Under the pieces are notes generated by a model. That model had not been told where the DNA came from. It saw only the letters and a list, made by a program, of their open reading frames with translations, and ran no database searches. A stretch of 25,113 nucleotides of DNA from IMG/VR virus record IMGVR_UViG_3300018080_008435, positions 1 through 25,113 of that record; one strand, written 5' to 3'. The stretch comes from a virus. A program made the position numbers and the translations under genes. Shown in pieces: positions 22,592-25,113 of the stretch. The first letter of the stretch is position 1. Each line of letters starts with the position of its first letter.

Positions 22592-23367
22592 AAACTTACA
22601 TGATTATTGATTTCCCTGATGGCAGTAGCACTGACGGCCATATAGACTATCGCAAAGAGCCGGTTAGATTAAATCTTGATGCTATTGATTTACATGGAGA
22701 TAGAATTCTTGATATAGCGGCAAATGATGGATTTTGGTCTTTTTGGGCGGAAAAAAGAAACGCCTCCGAGGTTTTGGCTATAGATATTGATGATATCGAA
22801 AATTATGATTGGGGTTATAAAAAGACTGATTTCTCTAAATATTTACCCTTAGACCGTTCGGAAAACTTTTACAAAATTAAAAAAATTCTTAATTCAAAAG
22901 TGGAACGGAAAAAAATAAGTGTTTACGATTTGGATGTAAAAGAAATAGGAATTTTTGATTTAATTTTTGTTTATGGATTGATTTATCATTTAAGACATCC
23001 GCTTTTAGCAATAGATAAAGTGAGAACGGTTTGTGATTCAACAATGATAATAAGAACAAATGTTATTAATTATGGCGCAAATATTCCACTTTCGGTATTT
23101 TATGAAGATGATGTTTTTAACGGGCCGACTAATTGGAATGGTGCAAATATTAGCTGTATCTTGCATTGGCTTAAAAATGCCGGGTTTGAACATCTTTTTA
23201 TTGAAAAGAAAAATATTAATATTTATGGAATGGTTACTTTTTGTGCTTGTTTAAAAAAAGATAAATTTTATAATCATTTTAAAAAATCTAATATTCTTCT
23301 TGAAATTAACAAAGATTATTTTTTAAAAGCAAGAGGAGAAATACAAGACCTTTTAAAAAGGAGATAA
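22588..23367 (+). CDS. SAM-dependent methyltransferase, CmoB/DUF1698-like
   Basis: A 259-residue methyltransferase with ILDIAANDGFWSFWAEKRNASEVLAIDID (SAM motif, about 40-68) and LIFVYGLIYHLRHPLLAIDKV (about 126-146), the Y-H-L-R-H-P arrangement of the CmoB/DUF1698 group. CmoB itself modifies tRNA wobble uridine, but phage and capsule-locus relatives of this group usually sit with sugar genes. It is coupled by ATGA to the methyltransferase before it and belongs with the glycosyltransferase cassette. The gene is noticeably AT-rich. Confidence 0.72.
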   Translation: MKTYMIIDFPDGSSTDGHIDYRKEPVRLNLDAIDLHGDRILDIAANDGFWSFWAEKRNASEVLAIDIDDIENYDWGYKKTDFSKYLPLDRSENFYKIKKILNSKVERKKISVYDLDVKEIGIFDLIFVYGLIYHLRHPLLAIDKVRTVCDSTMIIRTNVINYGANIPLSVFYEDDVFNGPTNWNGANISCILHWLKNAGFEHLFIEKKNINIYGMVTFCACLKKDKFYNHFKKSNILLEINKDYFLKARGEIQDLLKRR

Positions 23368-23371
23368 GCTT

Positions 23372-23812
23372 ATGGCTATAACAGTCGACACAAATTCATT
23401 TGTAACATTAGTGGAAGCAAATAGTTATTTTATTTCAAGGTATGGAGCGCCGGATTATTGGAATGATGATTTAACTCAGCAAGACAAAGAGGCATCTTTG
23501 ATAACCGCATATAATCAATTAAATAATTGTGGGATATTTAGTTTCCCAGAAGAAACAACGCAAATCGTTAAAGATGCACAATGTGAGCAGGCCTTATTTT
23601 TGCTCATACATGGTAAGGATATCGATAGAAGAATAGGGTTGCAGGCTCAAGGGGTTAAATCTTCTAATGTAGTTGGAGAGACATATAAAGATAAATCCGG
23701 GGGAGAAATTGTCATTGCCCCAATAGTAGAAAAGATGTTAAGCGATATAAAAACTAAACATGGGTTTTATGGAGTTACTCTTGAAAGAGACGAAGAAGAA
23801 GATGTTTTATAA
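23372..23812 (+). CDS. Head-tail connector-like protein
   Basis: A 146-residue protein starting MAITVDTNSFVTLVEANSYF, an opening found in phage head-tail adaptor proteins (often labelled DnaT-like). The middle is helical (DKEASLITAYNQLNN, KDAQCEQALFLLIH), as in gp6/gp15-type connectors, and the end is acidic. AAAAGGAG comes before ATG, overlapping the previous stop region. It returns the map to normal morphogenesis order. Confidence 0.7.
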   Translation: MAITVDTNSFVTLVEANSYFISRYGAPDYWNDDLTQQDKEASLITAYNQLNNCGIFSFPEETTQIVKDAQCEQALFLLIHGKDIDRRIGLQAQGVKSSNVVGETYKDKSGGEIVIAPIVEKMLSDIKTKHGFYGVTLERDEEEDVL

Positions 23813-23833
23813 CATTTAGAAAGGAGTAAAAAA

Positions 23834-23989
23834 ATGACAATTATAAGAAAACCACCACAAAATGGACAAGGGAAAGGAATCGGAATGCCAGGCGGTGGCA
23901 GAAGAAATCAAAATATTAAGCCTTGTCCTTCTGGTGGCCCCGGATATGGAAAAGGTAATGGCCAGGGAAATGGTAAAAATAGGGGGTAA
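23834..23989 (+). CDS. Glycine-rich basic peptide, 51 aa
   Basis: A 51-codon gene with AAAGGAG seven to eight nt before ATG. The product is almost entirely Gly, Asn, Gln, Lys, Arg and Pro (MPGGGRRNQ, PSGGPGYGKGNGQGNGKN) with one Cys. It should be unstructured and positively charged. Its stop TAA directly follows five G bases and precedes an out-of-frame coding-like stretch. Confidence 0.55.
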   Translation: MTIIRKPPQNGQGKGIGMPGGGRRNQNIKPCPSGGPGYGKGNGQGNGKNRG

Positions 23990-24105
23990 ATGAGGAAAAA
24001 CAGGGTCAATTCACTTTTGAGGCTAAAAAAGGCAAGCCAGGATGGGCTACAATCAACTATTCTAAGAGGAATAAGGATATAATATTATGGCTTTTAGAGA
24101 ATTAA
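23986..24105 (+). other. Coding-like stretch without its own start (frameshift candidate)
   Basis: In the -1 frame relative to the glycine-rich gene, 39 codons read VNEEKQGQFTFEAKKGKPGW and on to IILWLLEN before a stop at 24103. The frame has no start codon, yet its composition looks like a normal protein. It joins the glycine-rich gene at AGGGGGT (23981-23987), where a -1 slip or a lost G would fuse them. Either a programmed frameshift, a decayed gene, or chance. Confidence 0.3.
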
Positions 24106-25031
24106 GGGGTATTGAGAAAGAACTCTACTTAAATGCGAAGATTGAGCAATTAAGAAAGCTCTATCTGAAGGCTCAGAAGAATTTAGCTCAACGGCTTAAG
24201 AAAATTGACTTGACTGATTTTCAGAAAGCAAGGACAGAGGCAATTCTAAAAGAAATCAATCAGGAGATAATGGCTTTAAATAGGCAATGTTATAAATGGA
24301 CAAAAACAGCTATTCCTTATGGATATGAAAGAGGGATTGATTTAGCCGCGGAAAGGTTAAAAGCTTTGGGAGTAACAAGATTTATTAAACAGGATGCACA
24401 GATTCATACCTCAGCAGTCGGAATATTGGTTGATGATATCAATATTGATTTAATTACCGCTAACCAGACAATGAAAAATAACTTTAACCGATTTATAAGA
24501 AAGACACAACAGAGGATTTTAGAAGATAAGGCTATATCGAAAGCGATAGCAGAAGGGGTAATTGAGGGAGAAACGAGAAATGCGGTATCAGACCGGATAC
24601 TTAATGAACTTGGAAAGAAAATGAAAAATGAGCAATTTATTACTATAAATGGCCGGAATTATAGGCCAAGTTCTTATTCTGAATTATTGGCGCGGACCCG
24701 GACAAGAGAAGCTACAACACAAGGCACGATTAATACTGCTTTATATTACCGGATGGATTTGGTTCAATTAGACGCACATCTTGAAATATGTTCATATTGT
24801 CAACAGTTTTCAGGAAGAATATATTCTATTAGTGGTAATCATCCCGATTTCCCTATGTTAAAAGAAAAACCCCCTTTTCATCCTAATTGTCGATGTGTAT
24901 TATTACCTATAACAGAAGAAAGCATAAAGGAACGTGGCTATTACGATAATTTGGTTAAATTAAGCAATTCACCATTAACCAAAGTGGATTCGTTCAGCAG
25001 ATTTGAAGATTTAATTTTAGAAGGAGTTTAA
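24087..25031 (+). CDS. SPP1 gp7-like head morphogenesis protein
   Basis: A 314-residue minor head protein of the phage Mu F / SPP1 gp7 family. The typical C-terminal part is clear: ARTRTREATTQGTINTAL (about 202-219), LDAHLEICSYCQQFSGRIYSISG with a CxxC pair, and PPFHPNCRCVLLPI (about 258-271). The N-terminal two thirds are mostly helical. Such proteins associate with the portal and affect DNA exit. It usually follows the portal directly; here it is 7 kb further on. Confidence 0.88.
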   Translation: MAFRELRGIEKELYLNAKIEQLRKLYLKAQKNLAQRLKKIDLTDFQKARTEAILKEINQEIMALNRQCYKWTKTAIPYGYERGIDLAAERLKALGVTRFIKQDAQIHTSAVGILVDDINIDLITANQTMKNNFNRFIRKTQQRILEDKAISKAIAEGVIEGETRNAVSDRILNELGKKMKNEQFITINGRNYRPSSYSELLARTRTREATTQGTINTALYYRMDLVQLDAHLEICSYCQQFSGRIYSISGNHPDFPMLKEKPPFHPNCRCVLLPITEESIKERGYYDNLVKLSNSPLTKVDSFSRFEDLILEGV

Positions 25032-25032
25032 A

Positions 25033-25113
25033 TTGTTTAATACATATATGGTAGATACGGTAATTATCAAGACTATCACAATAGATGAGTGGGGAGAACC
25101 GACAGAAACGGAA
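25033..25113 (+). CDS. Partial gene: probable head-closure/head-tail joining protein
   Basis: The window ends within this gene. It starts at TTG 25033 with AAGGAG six nt upstream (25021-25026); an in-frame ATG at 25048 is closer but badly spaced. The visible 27 residues contain TYMVDTVIIKTITIDEWGEP, an opening typical of small head-closure proteins. Order after connector and gp7-like protein supports this. Confidence 0.55.
   Translation, partial: MFNTYMVDTVIIKTITIDEWGEPTETE

Noticed and set aside
23990-24082. 30-codon frame MRKNRVNSLLRL after the glycine-rich gene
   Set aside because: Has an overlapping TAAATG start and AGGGGG before it, but is short and its sequence is less protein-like than the frame next to it; not called.

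Overview
This window is a stretch of a tailed-phage genome (free phage or prophage; no integrase, repressor or host gene is present to decide). It is AT-rich. Every protein gene lies on the plus strand, tightly packed with short overlaps (ATGA, TAATG) and strong GGAG or AGGGGGTG ribosome binding sites. The standard genetic code fits throughout. Three genes carry bacterial lipoprotein signals, so the host is a bacterium, but I cannot name its phylum. No gene-free gap exceeds 300 bases; the two largest (5915-6126 and 6304-6538) are full of RNA structure and are described.

Layout. 1-4711: recombination and replication genes (lambda-exonuclease/YqaJ-type nuclease, RecT annealing protein, DnaD-like replisome organiser, DUF1064 nuclease) mixed with small unknown genes and a SleB-type cell-wall hydrolase. 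4715-6303: small genes and a cluster of three predicted lipoproteins, one of them an alpha/beta hydrolase with a complete catalytic triad. 5915-6538: a sigma-70 promoter, a folded leader with an intrinsic terminator, and on the minus strand a promoter driving a roughly 98-nt RNA that folds as a tRNA-like cloverleaf. 6539-7822: ParB-domain DNA methyltransferase, whose start region carries a 39-bp tandem duplication. 7815-10236: small and large terminase; the large subunit is interrupted by a 141-residue mini-intein placed inside its last conserved motif. 10248-15299: virion-surface block with two DUF2793 paralogues, a GPT collagen-like protein, a beta-helix protein, a SAM methyltransferase and a capsule-type glycosyltransferase. 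15314-19315: portal, protease/scaffold with an in-frame internal start, DUF2190 protein and major capsid protein. 19381-23367: an 876-residue protein joining three glycosyltransferase-like domains, followed by two SAM methyltransferases. 23372-25113: head-tail connector, a glycine-rich peptide, an SPP1 gp7-like head protein and the start of a head-closure protein.

How the genes may work together. The head and packaging genes form an ordinary siphovirus-like morphogenesis set, but two sugar/methyl-transfer cassettes are embedded in it: one beside a threonine-rich collagen-like protein, the other directly behind the capsid gene. I infer a phage-encoded glycan-building system, either decorating the virion (the collagen GPT repeats are plausible acceptors) or remodelling the host surface. 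The non-coding parts are the other notable aspect: a three-way-junction leader that could switch a ribosome binding site, the minus-strand tRNA-like RNA, and paired GGGAY-loop hairpins ahead of the capsid genes.
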